Below are positions 39,369 through 47,688 of a DNA stretch of 64,000 bases, one piece after another. This DNA is from Pseudolabrys taiwanensis (lineage in GTDB: Bacteria > Pseudomonadota > Alphaproteobacteria > Rhizobiales > Xanthobacteraceae), in NCBI RefSeq assembly GCF_003367395.1, contig NZ_CP031417.1:2480001-2544000 (forward strand), written 5' to 3'. Each line of letters begins with the position of its first letter. The stretch's first letter is position 1. The position numbers and the translations under genes were made by a program. The notes beneath the pieces were generated by a model that was not told the DNA's origin, did no database searches, and was given only the letters and a program-made list of their open reading frames with translations.

Positions 39369-41522
39369 TTAGCCACGTCGCTTGTCGCGGCGTTCGAAGG
39401 GCATTCCCGGCTCGAATGAAAACAAGCTGAACGATAGATTGCCGGATTCGAACTGCGCATCCACTTGCACAGGCCCGCGCAAGCGTTCGACGCGCACCGT
39501 GACCTTGACCGGCAGGCTGCGCGCGGGAACGAGCGTCTTGGATTCGATTTCGAGGGTCTTGTTCTCGTCATCGGGCACGCTGATGCAAGTCGATGCAAGG
39601 TAGGCGAACGGCGTCGACCGGTAAGGCGCCGTCAGAAGTTCCCACCACGCCATCGGCCCGTGCGGCGGTAACGGCAGCGGCTCGCGCCACGTCATGCCGG
39701 GAAATGCCGCATACGGCACGCACGGTGTGCTCATCGCCATCAGCTTCAACAACGGACAGGCGAGCTCACGCGTCTCGATGACGCGCCACGCATCGGGATC
39801 GGTGGACGTGACCAACGCCCCGTCACCGGCACTCCGGAAAACATGGCGGCCGTATTCGTCGATGAATATGCGCACGCGTACGACCGCGCCGGTCTCGTAC
39901 CGCCCGAACGGTCGCGGAATGCGACCGCTCGATTCGACCCGCCATACTGTCGTGCCCGGCGCCATCGTCGTCGTGGCGTCATGGACACGGGCGTTGAATT
40001 GGGCGCCGCACACGATCATGCCCCCGGGCGGGGTCATGGCCGCATGCCACTCGAGGAAATCGCCCGGCCGATCTTCCGCCGCGGATAGAAAGTTGGCGAG
40101 ACGAAAGGCGCGGGTCGGTGCGCTGATGGTAGGGCCGAGCTGCGCGTGCATGTGCAGATGCGGCGCCGGCGAGCGGCCGGAATTGCCAGCCAGGCCGATA
40201 TAGGCGCCATGTGTGAGATGGACGCCCGATGAGACCGTGATCGAGCCCTGGCGCAGATGGCCGAGCAAGGCCCATCCGCCGGCGTCCAATCGGATGATAA
40301 CGTAATTGCCCCACATCTCGGCGAAATTCGACGTGCCGAGAGCGTTGTCAGGCACATCAGATCGCACCGCCTCGACGTAGCCGGCGCCCGGCGCATAGAC
40401 GGGCGCTTCCCAGATGGTCGTCGCGGCATTGACCGGGCGTTGAAAGTCGAGTGCATGCCGCCAGCGCCCCACATGACTAAGTGACCCATCGAAGCCCTGC
40501 GTGATCTGGACCGGGCCAGCGACTGGAACCGTCAATAGCGGTTCGCCGTGGCCGAACCGCTCGCTCAAATAAGACGCGTTCCACCAAGCAAGCTCGGGTG
40601 GCACATTGGAGGAGAGATTCCGGCGCGCCAATTCCGCCTTGTGACTCACCAACAGCGCGCCGACGCCGAGCCACACGGTGAACGCCGCCGGCACCGGCAG
40701 GAAGGCATAGGACGATCCTGGTAGGACGCGTTGAAAGTAAGCCGAGATCACGGACGCGGTCACGCCGGCGAGCACCGCGATGAAGGCCAGCGAGCGGTCG
40801 GGCAGGAACAGCACCGAGGCCAGCAGCATCGCGGCCAGAAAATAGTTATGGGCCCCCAGCAGCCACAGATAATAGAGCCCCATCTGCTCGAACAGCAGGC
40901 CGATGCCGACGCCGCAAACCCATCCGATGATGCCGGAGAAAAGCATCATCCTCGACCACAGGAGGATCGCGATGAAGACGAGGACGCCGACCTCCACTTT
41001 CGGCAGGAACAGCATCATGCCGAGCGAGCGGAAGAACGATTGCACCCAGCTCAAGGCGTCGGTCGGCCGCGGCCAGTCCACCGTCGCGACCAAGGCGCTC
41101 TGCGTCCACGTCGAGAACAAAGCGAACAAGACGCCGGCGACGATGTAGAAGCCCCAGCCGAGCGGCGGCAGAATGGAATCGCGCAGAATGCGCGTGAGCG
41201 CGGCGGCGATGAGCGAAGCGGCCAACGCCGCGCAGACCTCGACGGCAAGCTGAATTTCCAGCGACTGGCCGCTGGCGGTCGTCAGCCACGCCACCGCCAG
41301 CGAGGCGAAGATGGCATTGTTGCGTAGCGCGCCGCCGCGCTTGACCTGCTCGTCGACGCCGAGCACCCACGCGACGCCATCAGCGATGACAAGCCCGATG
41401 ATCGCGAAGATCGGAAAACGGACATCGCGGACGATCGCCACCCAGAAGAGCACCGATATCCACGGCGACTTCACGAGGAAGGTGCTTCCGAGCGCCAGAC
41501 TTATAAAGCGGAGACGAACCAT
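39369..41522 (-). CDS. Urea-transporter domain fused to an M23 peptidase domain
   Basis: 717 residues from ATG 41522 (GGAG nine bases upstream); a GTG at 41564 would add 14. Residues 1 to about 310 are a multi-helix membrane domain with internal duplication, resembling UT-type urea channels (RNNAIFASLAVAW and, later, GAHNYFLAAMLLASVLFLP as the two NN/HN repeat motifs). Residues about 340-500 form an M23 peptidase-like barrel: WRHALDF, then WGNYVIIRLDAGGWALLGHL and the zinc motif APHLHMHAQ. The first metal motif is HxxD rather than HxxxD. A beta-rich tail of about 200 residues follows. It is the last gene of the PqqD-like/ATP-grasp/decarboxylase operon. Confidence 0.8.
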   Translation of the reverse strand: MVRLRFISLALGSTFLVKSPWISVLFWVAIVRDVRFPIFAIIGLVIADGVAWVLGVDEQVKRGGALRNNAIFASLAVAWLTTASGQSLEIQLAVEVCAALAASLIAAALTRILRDSILPPLGWGFYIVAGVLFALFSTWTQSALVATVDWPRPTDALSWVQSFFRSLGMMLFLPKVEVGVLVFIAILLWSRMMLFSGIIGWVCGVGIGLLFEQMGLYYLWLLGAHNYFLAAMLLASVLFLPDRSLAFIAVLAGVTASVISAYFQRVLPGSSYAFLPVPAAFTVWLGVGALLVSHKAELARRNLSSNVPPELAWWNASYLSERFGHGEPLLTVPVAGPVQITQGFDGSLSHVGRWRHALDFQRPVNAATTIWEAPVYAPGAGYVEAVRSDVPDNALGTSNFAEMWGNYVIIRLDAGGWALLGHLRQGSITVSSGVHLTHGAYIGLAGNSGRSPAPHLHMHAQLGPTISAPTRAFRLANFLSAAEDRPGDFLEWHAAMTPPGGMIVCGAQFNARVHDATTTMAPGTTVWRVESSGRIPRPFGRYETGAVVRVRIFIDEYGRHVFRSAGDGALVTSTDPDAWRVIETRELACPLLKLMAMSTPCVPYAAFPGMTWREPLPLPPHGPMAWWELLTAPYRSTPFAYLASTCISVPDDENKTLEIESKTLVPARSLPVKVTVRVERLRGPVQVDAQFESGNLSFSLFSFEPGMPFERRDKRRG

Positions 41523-41576
41523 GTCGAACGCTCCGAGCCAAACCGTGACGGTGGCCCCTTCCACACGCCGTGACGA

Positions 41577-43007
41577 TCAAGCGCGCGGCGCCAAGTGCGC
41601 CGGCAACAATTCCGGTCCGTTGATGTCTTCCAAGACTTCACGGCGGCGGATGAGCTCCGGCTTGCCGTCGCGGTTGATCAGGACGACGGCCGGCCGGTAG
41701 TCGATGAACTGCATGGACTGCGCCAGATTATAGGCGCCGACGGGATGCAGAGTCAGGACGTCGCCAACGTCGAGCATCGGCAGATCGACGGTTTCCCGGA
41801 CGACATCGATGGCCATGCAGAGGTCGCCATAGAGCCGTGTCGGCGTCGTCTGGGAATTGACGAGGCGCGAAGGCCAAACCCCGATCTCGAACCAGGCCGC
41901 CGTATAGAGGAAATTGATGCCCGCATCGATCACCAGCCCGCGCTTCGAATCCTCCTGCATGATCTGCCATTCCTTTGCCGCACGCGCGGAAAGGTCCGTG
42001 CTGGCCGGCGGCGGCCGGTCGTGGCCCTTGGTGGCGACCACGGTCGTCAACAGATAGCCGGCCTCGTCGACCAGATGGCGCCCCAATTCCAGACGCAGCA
42101 GCGGCCGCTTCTTCTCCGGCAACTTGTTGAGAACGCCCGTGATCGCGTCGGCATATTCCTCGACCGGCTTGATGACATGCTCGGCCGGCCTCGGCATGCC
42201 GTGCAACAGGCTGTAAGACGGGAACCCGCCGCCCAGGTTGAGACAGGGCACCAGGTGATTGCTGTCGAGCAAAATCTGCTCACGCAACGCCACGAGGTTC
42301 TGCGCCGCCAGGCGATAAGCCTCCGGCAGCAGAATATACGTGCCGATATGCGTATGCAGGGTATGAAGAACGAGCTTCGGGTTCTTCACCACACGGATAG
42401 CCGCGCGCGCCGCCTCGCCGTTCGCCAGCGCGAAGCCGAACTTGGTCCAGATCGGACGGATGCCACAGTCGAACCACGTGCGGATGCCGACCTGGGCCGG
42501 CTTCTTGAACCTGGCGACGATGTCTTCGATCACATTGAGTTCGTCCCAATTGTCGATCTGAACCACCGCGCCGTCGCTCAAGGCCCGTTCCAACGTATCG
42601 CGGGTCTTGTGGGGCCCGTTGAAAATAATGTCCTTACCCGCAATGCCGAGCTTGCGCGCCTTCTCGTACTCGAACTGCGATACGACCTCAGCCTGCCAGC
42701 CTTCGCTGTGAAATATCTGGCAGACGGCGTTCAAATAGTTGGTCTTGTAGGACCACGCGAAACTGGTCTTTTTGTAACGGCTGCCAAACGCATCCCGCGC
42801 GCGGCGCGCCTTTTCGCGCATGTCGTGCTCCGAAAAGACGAACAGCGGCGAGCCGAACGAGCGCACCAGGCCTTGCACTTCGACCCCGTCGATCGCCGGC
42901 AGCGGCGGCACGAATCCGCCGCGGGAATAGTAGTTGCGGTCGACCGCGGCTTCGGGCGAACGACCAAGTTCGCTGGAGATGGTCGGCGTGCCGTAGGTTT
43001 CGCTCAT
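41577..43007 (-). CDS. Fold-III PLP-dependent decarboxylase (LysA/ODC-like)
   Basis: 476 residues from ATG 43007 (GGAGG eight bases upstream), overlapping the ATP-grasp stop by ATGA. Family landmarks: PLP lysine Lys88 in WSYKTNY, HTHIGTY near 220, GGGFPSY (259-265), ELGRHLV (307-313) and Cys397 in GDLCMAID, the position of the catalytic cysteine in eukaryotic-type ornithine and diaminopimelate decarboxylases. The substrate is likely a basic or diamino acid, free or bound to a carrier. Several loops differ from housekeeping LysA (for example an ATKGHDRPPP insertion), so it is probably specialised for this operon. Confidence 0.85.
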   Translation of the reverse strand: MSETYGTPTISSELGRSPEAAVDRNYYSRGGFVPPLPAIDGVEVQGLVRSFGSPLFVFSEHDMREKARRARDAFGSRYKKTSFAWSYKTNYLNAVCQIFHSEGWQAEVVSQFEYEKARKLGIAGKDIIFNGPHKTRDTLERALSDGAVVQIDNWDELNVIEDIVARFKKPAQVGIRTWFDCGIRPIWTKFGFALANGEAARAAIRVVKNPKLVLHTLHTHIGTYILLPEAYRLAAQNLVALREQILLDSNHLVPCLNLGGGFPSYSLLHGMPRPAEHVIKPVEEYADAITGVLNKLPEKKRPLLRLELGRHLVDEAGYLLTTVVATKGHDRPPPASTDLSARAAKEWQIMQEDSKRGLVIDAGINFLYTAAWFEIGVWPSRLVNSQTTPTRLYGDLCMAIDVVRETVDLPMLDVGDVLTLHPVGAYNLAQSMQFIDYRPAVVLINRDGKPELIRRREVLEDINGPELLPAHLAPRA

Positions 43008-44089
43008 GAGGCGGCCTCCGTTTTCGGCGCCAAAGGTCCGGCGACGTATTCTCCGTCGGTGGAGAGCTTTGCGAGTTCCGCGATATCGGCGACGAGATCG
43101 AGACTGTGGCGTATGAACATCTGCCCGGCGTCGCAACGCTCCAGCTTGACGGCGCCCTCGCCCCGCAGCAATCCAAGCAGGTAAGCCGGCAGGTTGCAGC
43201 CAATCTGAGCCGGAAAGTCGACCCAGGCTGGAAAGCGCGGATTGATCTCGAACAGAAGGTGGGGCCGCCGCGGCATCTTGAGGAACTCGATCTCGAACGG
43301 CCCCTGCCAACGCAGCGACTTGATGATCTGGGTTACGGTCGAGTCGAGCTTGCGGTCGTCGATGACGATGCCGCCGAAGCCCTTGCCGCTCGAAGTGCGC
43401 AGCAGCTTGCGGATGGCGCAGGAGCCGACGACCTCGCTGTTACCGTCGGCAAGGCCGACCACATCGTATTCGTCGCCGAACAAGGCCTCCTGCACGAGGA
43501 CCGGGACGCCCCACACGCGCGCGATCGCGTCGAAGTGCTCGGCAAGGTCTACCTGCGAGTAGACGAGAAAAGCTTCGTAGTACTTTCCTTTGACGTAAAC
43601 TGGGTAGCCGATTTCGGCCGCGCAGCGGGACAATGTCGCGACATCGTTCGCGGCATAGGTCTTCGGTCCGGGAATAGCGTGACTCGCGCAGAAGCCGCCC
43701 AGGTTCTCCTTGGCGCGCAAGTCCAACGCCGCTTTGCTCGGCAGCATCGCGGTGATGCCGAGCTTCTCCAATTCCGGATAGATTGTCAGAAAATTATCCA
43801 GCTCCGAATCCAGGCACGGCACCAGGAATTGGAATTTCTCCTTGCCGTGGATGTAGCGCATGCGATCGAGCAGTATCTGCGGCCCTTTCATCGGAAACGG
43901 CAGCAGATAAATGGCGTCTACGTGATCGATGTTGTGACTATAGAGCCCGCTCTCGAGCGGATCGTAAGACAGCGCGACAACCCTGAGGTCCGGATAGCGG
44001 CGACGCATGCTGCGGATGACCGAGGCGCCCGGCTGCGGGTTATCGCCGCGATGGAGACCAGTGACAGCGATGGTGACCGGCTCGCCCAT
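43004..44089 (-). CDS. ATP-grasp ligase
   Basis: 361 residues of ATP-grasp fold: an N-terminal Rossmann-like part (IAVTGLHRGDNPQPGASVI), then YPVYVKGKYYEAF, VLVQEALFGDEYDVVGLAD and the metal-binding FEIEFLKM ... LFEINPRFPAWVDF. The closest feel is to carbamoyl-phosphate-synthase-like or peptide-ligase ATP-grasp proteins that activate a carboxylate as acyl phosphate and join it to an amine. It lies three bases after the PqqD-like gene and overlaps the decarboxylase by four bases. Confidence 0.85.
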   Translation of the reverse strand: MGEPVTIAVTGLHRGDNPQPGASVIRSMRRRYPDLRVVALSYDPLESGLYSHNIDHVDAIYLLPFPMKGPQILLDRMRYIHGKEKFQFLVPCLDSELDNFLTIYPELEKLGITAMLPSKAALDLRAKENLGGFCASHAIPGPKTYAANDVATLSRCAAEIGYPVYVKGKYYEAFLVYSQVDLAEHFDAIARVWGVPVLVQEALFGDEYDVVGLADGNSEVVGSCAIRKLLRTSSGKGFGGIVIDDRKLDSTVTQIIKSLRWQGPFEIEFLKMPRRPHLLFEINPRFPAWVDFPAQIGCNLPAYLLGLLRGEGAVKLERCDAGQMFIRHSLDLVADIAELAKLSTDGEYVAGPLAPKTEAAS

Positions 44090-44092
44090 GGC

Positions 44093-44371
44093 TCACGCGC
44101 TCTCGATGATACCGAGTGAACGCAATTCCGATGTGAACATTTCAACGTCTCTTAACGCTCGCGAGCGATCTATTTTGAAGTGCTCGGCGACGAGATTAAC
44201 GAGTTCGCCCAACTCCGTACCGGCCACTAAACGGCGCAAAATGAAGCCCGCCGTCGGCGTGACGCGATAGAAATTGCCGGAAAGCGTATCGAGCACGAAC
44301 TGATCGCCATAGAAGCGGTATCGGGTGGCGCGGTCTCCACCATCGCCTGCGTGAGGCTTGTTGCGGGTCAT
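44093..44371 (-). CDS. PqqD-like (RRE-type) peptide-binding protein
   Basis: 92 residues. YRFYGDQFVLDTLSGNFYRV followed by TPTAGFILRRLVAGTELGEL and a helical C-terminus (ALRDVEMFTSELRSLGII) is the PqqD pattern: three strands plus a winged-helix bundle. PqqD-like domains bind leader peptides of ribosomally made peptides and present them to modifying enzymes. It is the first gene of the four-gene operon. No precursor peptide is recognisable between it and the divergent hydrolase gene (44372-44582). No clear Shine-Dalgarno is seen. Confidence 0.8.
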   Translation of the reverse strand: MTRNKPHAGDGGDRATRYRFYGDQFVLDTLSGNFYRVTPTAGFILRRLVAGTELGELVNLVAEHFKIDRSRALRDVEMFTSELRSLGIIESA

Positions 44372-44582
44372 CTTTACGGCTTCGCTGGTACTTTAACATT
44401 CAACATAAACAAGACTTTAGACGCGCGGTGGTATCGTTCTGACGTGACGGGGCCAATTGCGTGCATCGTTAAAGAGGCGATGCGCGCCGCCCTGAGACGG
44501 TGATGCGGCGACCATTTTGAACGCGCGTCCAGTCCTCATGTCGACGGACAAGCACGCCGCATAAGAACAGGAGAAAGGTCGA

Positions 44583-45518
44583 ATGGCCTGCGCCACCATG
44601 TGGCCGCGGCAGCGGCGAAGCTATGTCCGGCTGGCACTTTGGGCCTGGAGCCTGGTGATCGGCGCATCGCTTTGCGCCGGCGCGCGCGCCAATGCCTACG
44701 AGATGGTATCCATCAAGGCGACGCGTCCGGCCGGCGCGGCGCACGCGGCGATCCAAGGCGAATTGTTCAAACCGAAGGGCGACGGTCCCTTCCCCGCGGT
44801 CGTGCTGATGCACGGCTGCGGCGGTTGGCAGAGCGCGGTGCTCAGCGGACTGCACGCGCACACGCAATACTTCCTTGATCACGGTTATGCCGTTCTCAAC
44901 CTCGACAGCTTCGGCCCACGCGGCACGTCCGGCGGCACAGTGTGCGAGAGCACGGCGCGATTGGTGCGCGCGCTCGACTATCGCACTTACGACGCCTTCG
45001 ATGCGCTGCGCTATATGCGCTCGCTGCCCTACGTCGACAGAGAAAACATCTTCCTGATGGGGCAGAGCAACGGCGGCAGCGTCGCCATCAATGCCGCCAG
45101 GAACAAACGCCGCGGCGGCTATCGCGCCGTCGCCGCTTATTATCCGTGGTGCGGCTCGCTTGGCGGCGCGCGGGTGAAGCTATCCGCGCCGCTCATCGTC
45201 TTCAGCGGCGGACGCGACGATTGGGTGCCCGCATGGCAGTGCCGGCACAAACGTGCGGTGGGCGCATCGCTGAAGGTCGTCGAGTATGCAAGCGCGGCGC
45301 ACTCGTTCGACCTGCCGATCCAATCGCAGCGCTATCTTGGCAAGCTCATCGGCTTCAACCAGCCCGCAACGGCGGACAGTCGGGCGCGCATGCTCGCCTT
45401 CTTCGACAGCAACTTGTCCAAGTCGCCCGCCGCGGCGAAAGCTTTCGCCGCGGAACCCGCACCTGTCACTGTATCCCTGAGCCCGCTCGAAGGCGCGGAT
45501 GCGAGCTGGTTCGAGTAA
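44583..45518 (+). CDS. Exported dienelactone-hydrolase-family alpha/beta hydrolase
   Basis: 311 residues with a strong AGGAGAAAGG upstream. An N-terminal signal peptide (residues 13-37, ending AGARA) is followed by an alpha/beta-hydrolase: VVLMHGCGGWQ (oxyanion region), nucleophile Ser in MGQSNGGS, Asp in SGGRDDW and His in SAAHSF. Periplasmic location distinguishes it from cytosolic dienelactone hydrolases. It may cleave esters, possibly acyl groups on the polysaccharide made by the downstream locus, but this is only suggested by position. Confidence 0.82.
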   Translation: MACATMWPRQRRSYVRLALWAWSLVIGASLCAGARANAYEMVSIKATRPAGAAHAAIQGELFKPKGDGPFPAVVLMHGCGGWQSAVLSGLHAHTQYFLDHGYAVLNLDSFGPRGTSGGTVCESTARLVRALDYRTYDAFDALRYMRSLPYVDRENIFLMGQSNGGSVAINAARNKRRGGYRAVAAYYPWCGSLGGARVKLSAPLIVFSGGRDDWVPAWQCRHKRAVGASLKVVEYASAAHSFDLPIQSQRYLGKLIGFNQPATADSRARMLAFFDSNLSKSPAAAKAFAAEPAPVTVSLSPLEGADASWFE

Positions 45519-45564
45519 CGCGAAGGAACAGATCGCAAGCTCGGACGTTGACGCTAACTTCTTA

Positions 45565-45601
45565 CGCGGCACTGTGCTAAAAACGTTGGCACAGTGCCGC
45601 G
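45565..45601. promoter_or_regulatory. 13-base perfect inverted repeat upstream of manC
   Basis: CGCGGCACTGTGC (45565-45577) and GCACAGTGCCGCG (45589-45601) flank TAAAAACGTTG. It lies 46 bases after the hydrolase stop and 151 before manC. There is no T-tract after the right arm, so it may be a hairpin or a regulator site. Confidence 0.55.
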
Positions 45602-45752
45602 CAGTTGTTCAGATACCAACGAGTGACAACCGCGTGACATGCGTTCGAACATTCAATCCGCACTGCAATCTTTTCATGAGGCGAACAGCCTAAGATTCGC
45701 CGCCGTTGAGCCGTAACGCGAAGACATTCGTCTCCCACTGTCAGGAGTACCG

Positions 45753-47165
45753 ATGTCTTCCCCAATCATTCCTGTGTTGCTCGCTGGCGGCGCCGGCACT
45801 CGGCTTTGGCCGGTTTCGCGCGACGCTCTTCCGAAACAGTTCCTGCCGCTGGTCGGCGAGCGCTCCACCTATCAGGAGACGCTGTTAAGGGTGAAAGACC
45901 CGATGTTCGGCCCCCCGATCGTCGTCACCGGGCCGCACTTCCACTTCTTTGCTCAACGTCAAGCCGAGGAAATCGGCGTCGACGCGACCGTCGTGATCGA
46001 ACCGATGCGTCGCGATTCCGGGCCGGCCATCGCCGCCGCCGCCGCCATCGCGCGCGCGCGCGATCCGGAGGCGATCGTGCTCGCGCTCGCCGCCGATCAC
46101 ATCATTCTCGATCTCGAGGCGTTCCGCGCCACCTGCGATCATGGACGCGACGCCGCTGAAAACGGCTCGATCGTGACGTTCGGCATCAAACCGGCGGAAC
46201 CGCGCACCAGCTATGGCTACATCCTTCCCGGCGATTCAGTCGGCGGCAACGGCGTCAAGCGAGTGGAGCGGTTCGTCGAGAAGCCGGATGCGGCGACCGC
46301 CGCACGTTATGTCATGGACGGCTATCTGTGGAACTCAGGCAACTTCCTGTTCCGTGCCGATGTGCTGCTCGACGAATTGGCCCGTTTCGTGCCGGATATG
46401 CATGCCGCGGTCGAGGGCGCCGTCGCCCATGCAACCACCGATCTCGGTTTTCTGCGGCTCGATCCGGATTCCTTTGCACGCGCGCCGCAGAAGTCGATCG
46501 ACTATGCCGTCATGGAAAAGACCGACCGCGCCGCCGTGGTCGCCGGCGACTTCCGCTGGTCCGATGTCGGCAGCTGGGATGCGTTGTTCGACATCGCGCC
46601 GCGCGACGACGAGGGCAACGTGCTGCAGGGGCCGGTCGTCGCCATGGACTCGCGCAATTGCGTCGTCCACTCGGACGGACGCCTGACCGCGGCCGTCGGG
46701 CTTGAGGACATGGTGGTGGTCAGCACCTCCGATGCCGTGATGGTGGTTCCGCGCGCCAGGTCGCAGGACGTGCGCGACCTGGTGGCGAAGCTCAAGACCC
46801 GCAACAGTCCCGAAGCGTCCAACCACCGGCGCATGCACCGGCCCTGGGGCTATTACGAGTCGATCGACATGGGCGAGCGCTTCCAGGTCAAGCGCATCGT
46901 CGTGATCCCGGGTGAGATGCTGTCGTTGCAAAGGCACCGCCACCGCTCCGAGCACTGGATCGTGGTGCGCGGCACCGCCGAGGTGACGATCAACGAGACC
47001 ATTCGCGCCGTGCACGAAAACGAGTCGGTCTATATCCCGATCGGCAGCGTGCATCGGCTGGCCAATCAGGGCCGTATCCCGCTCGAGCTGATCGAGGTGC
47101 AGACCGGCAGCTATCTCGGCGAGGACGACATCGTGCGCCTCGAGGACATCTACCAGCGCCACTAG
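45753..47165 (+). CDS. manC: Mannose-1-phosphate guanylyltransferase / mannose-6-phosphate isomerase
   Basis: 470 residues. The GDP-mannose pyrophosphorylase domain has VLLAGGAGTRLWPVSRDALP at the start, VEKPD and WNSGNFLF. The C-terminal cupin domain (RPWGYYESI, RFQVKRIVVIPGEMLSLQRH, HWIVVRGTAEV) is the type-II phosphomannose isomerase half. The bifunctional enzyme makes GDP-mannose, a precursor for mannose- or fucose-containing exopolysaccharide, and fits as the nucleotide-sugar gene of the locus that follows. Confidence 0.92.
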   Translation: MSSPIIPVLLAGGAGTRLWPVSRDALPKQFLPLVGERSTYQETLLRVKDPMFGPPIVVTGPHFHFFAQRQAEEIGVDATVVIEPMRRDSGPAIAAAAAIARARDPEAIVLALAADHIILDLEAFRATCDHGRDAAENGSIVTFGIKPAEPRTSYGYILPGDSVGGNGVKRVERFVEKPDAATAARYVMDGYLWNSGNFLFRADVLLDELARFVPDMHAAVEGAVAHATTDLGFLRLDPDSFARAPQKSIDYAVMEKTDRAAVVAGDFRWSDVGSWDALFDIAPRDDEGNVLQGPVVAMDSRNCVVHSDGRLTAAVGLEDMVVVSTSDAVMVVPRARSQDVRDLVAKLKTRNSPEASNHRRMHRPWGYYESIDMGERFQVKRIVVIPGEMLSLQRHRHRSEHWIVVRGTAEVTINETIRAVHENESVYIPIGSVHRLANQGRIPLELIEVQTGSYLGEDDIVRLEDIYQRH

Positions 47166-47188
47166 CTACAACGCCGACACCGCGTATG

Positions 47189-47279
47189 CTCCGCTCGTCC
47201 CCGCGAAAGCGGGAACCCAGCGCGAAATTGGCGGCTTTACGTGGCCCCTGGATTCCCGCTCCCGCGGGAATGAGCGGAG
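47189..47279. repeat. Dispersed palindromic repeat at a convergent junction
   Basis: Ends CTCCGCTCGTCCCCGCG and CGCGGGAATGAGCGGAG are inverted; inside, GCGAAAGC and a CAG ... CTGGATTCCCGC pairing are present. It lies between convergent manC and the small exported protein gene. Confidence 0.75.
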
Positions 47280-47283
47280 TGTT

Positions 47284-47688
47284 TTATTGCTCGCCGCGGA
47301 TCTCGCGGCAGGAGGCCAGGCCGCCCGAAGACAGGCTCACCACCAACCCGGTGGTGAGCCCGCTTTTCGCTTCTTTCCTGTTGAGGAAGCGGAGCGTGCG
47401 GCGTGGATTCGCCTCGCAGAATTTCGCGAGCGTGCCCGCTGTCGCCACCACCGAGAAATCCCTGGGAAGAACGGCGATGCCGCCGTCCTTCAGGACATAG
47501 GCGTCCTTCACGTTCGACAATTCGAGGGTTGCCAGACAGGCCTTGAGCAGACCGCGATAGCTGTCCGGAGCTTGAGACAGGTCGCCGGCCGAACCGTCCA
47601 GGATGTACTCGAGGCTCCTATTGCAGCTCTCGGCGTGCGCTGCCCCCGCCCAGAGCAATAGGCACAACGCCGCCAGACCACAACGCAT
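47284..47688 (-). CDS. Small exported protein of unknown function
   Basis: 134 residues with a signal peptide ending AHA (about 19). The mature protein has four cysteines (SCNRSL, ACLATL, FCEANP, SCREI), suggesting two disulfides. It is translationally linked to the upstream glycosyltransferase (its ATG overlaps the stop in TAATG), so it belongs to the exopolysaccharide operon. No family recognised. Confidence 0.7.
   Translation of the reverse strand: MRCGLAALCLLLWAGAAHAESCNRSLEYILDGSAGDLSQAPDSYRGLLKACLATLELSNVKDAYVLKDGGIAVLPRDFSVVATAGTLAKFCEANPRRTLRFLNRKEAKSGLTTGLVVSLSSGGLASCREIRGEQ

Noticed and set aside
44417..44599. 60-codon minus-strand frame upstream of the PqqD-like gene, considered as a precursor peptide
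   Set aside because: No ribosome binding site, no repeat or core-like composition, and it overlaps the start of the divergent hydrolase gene.
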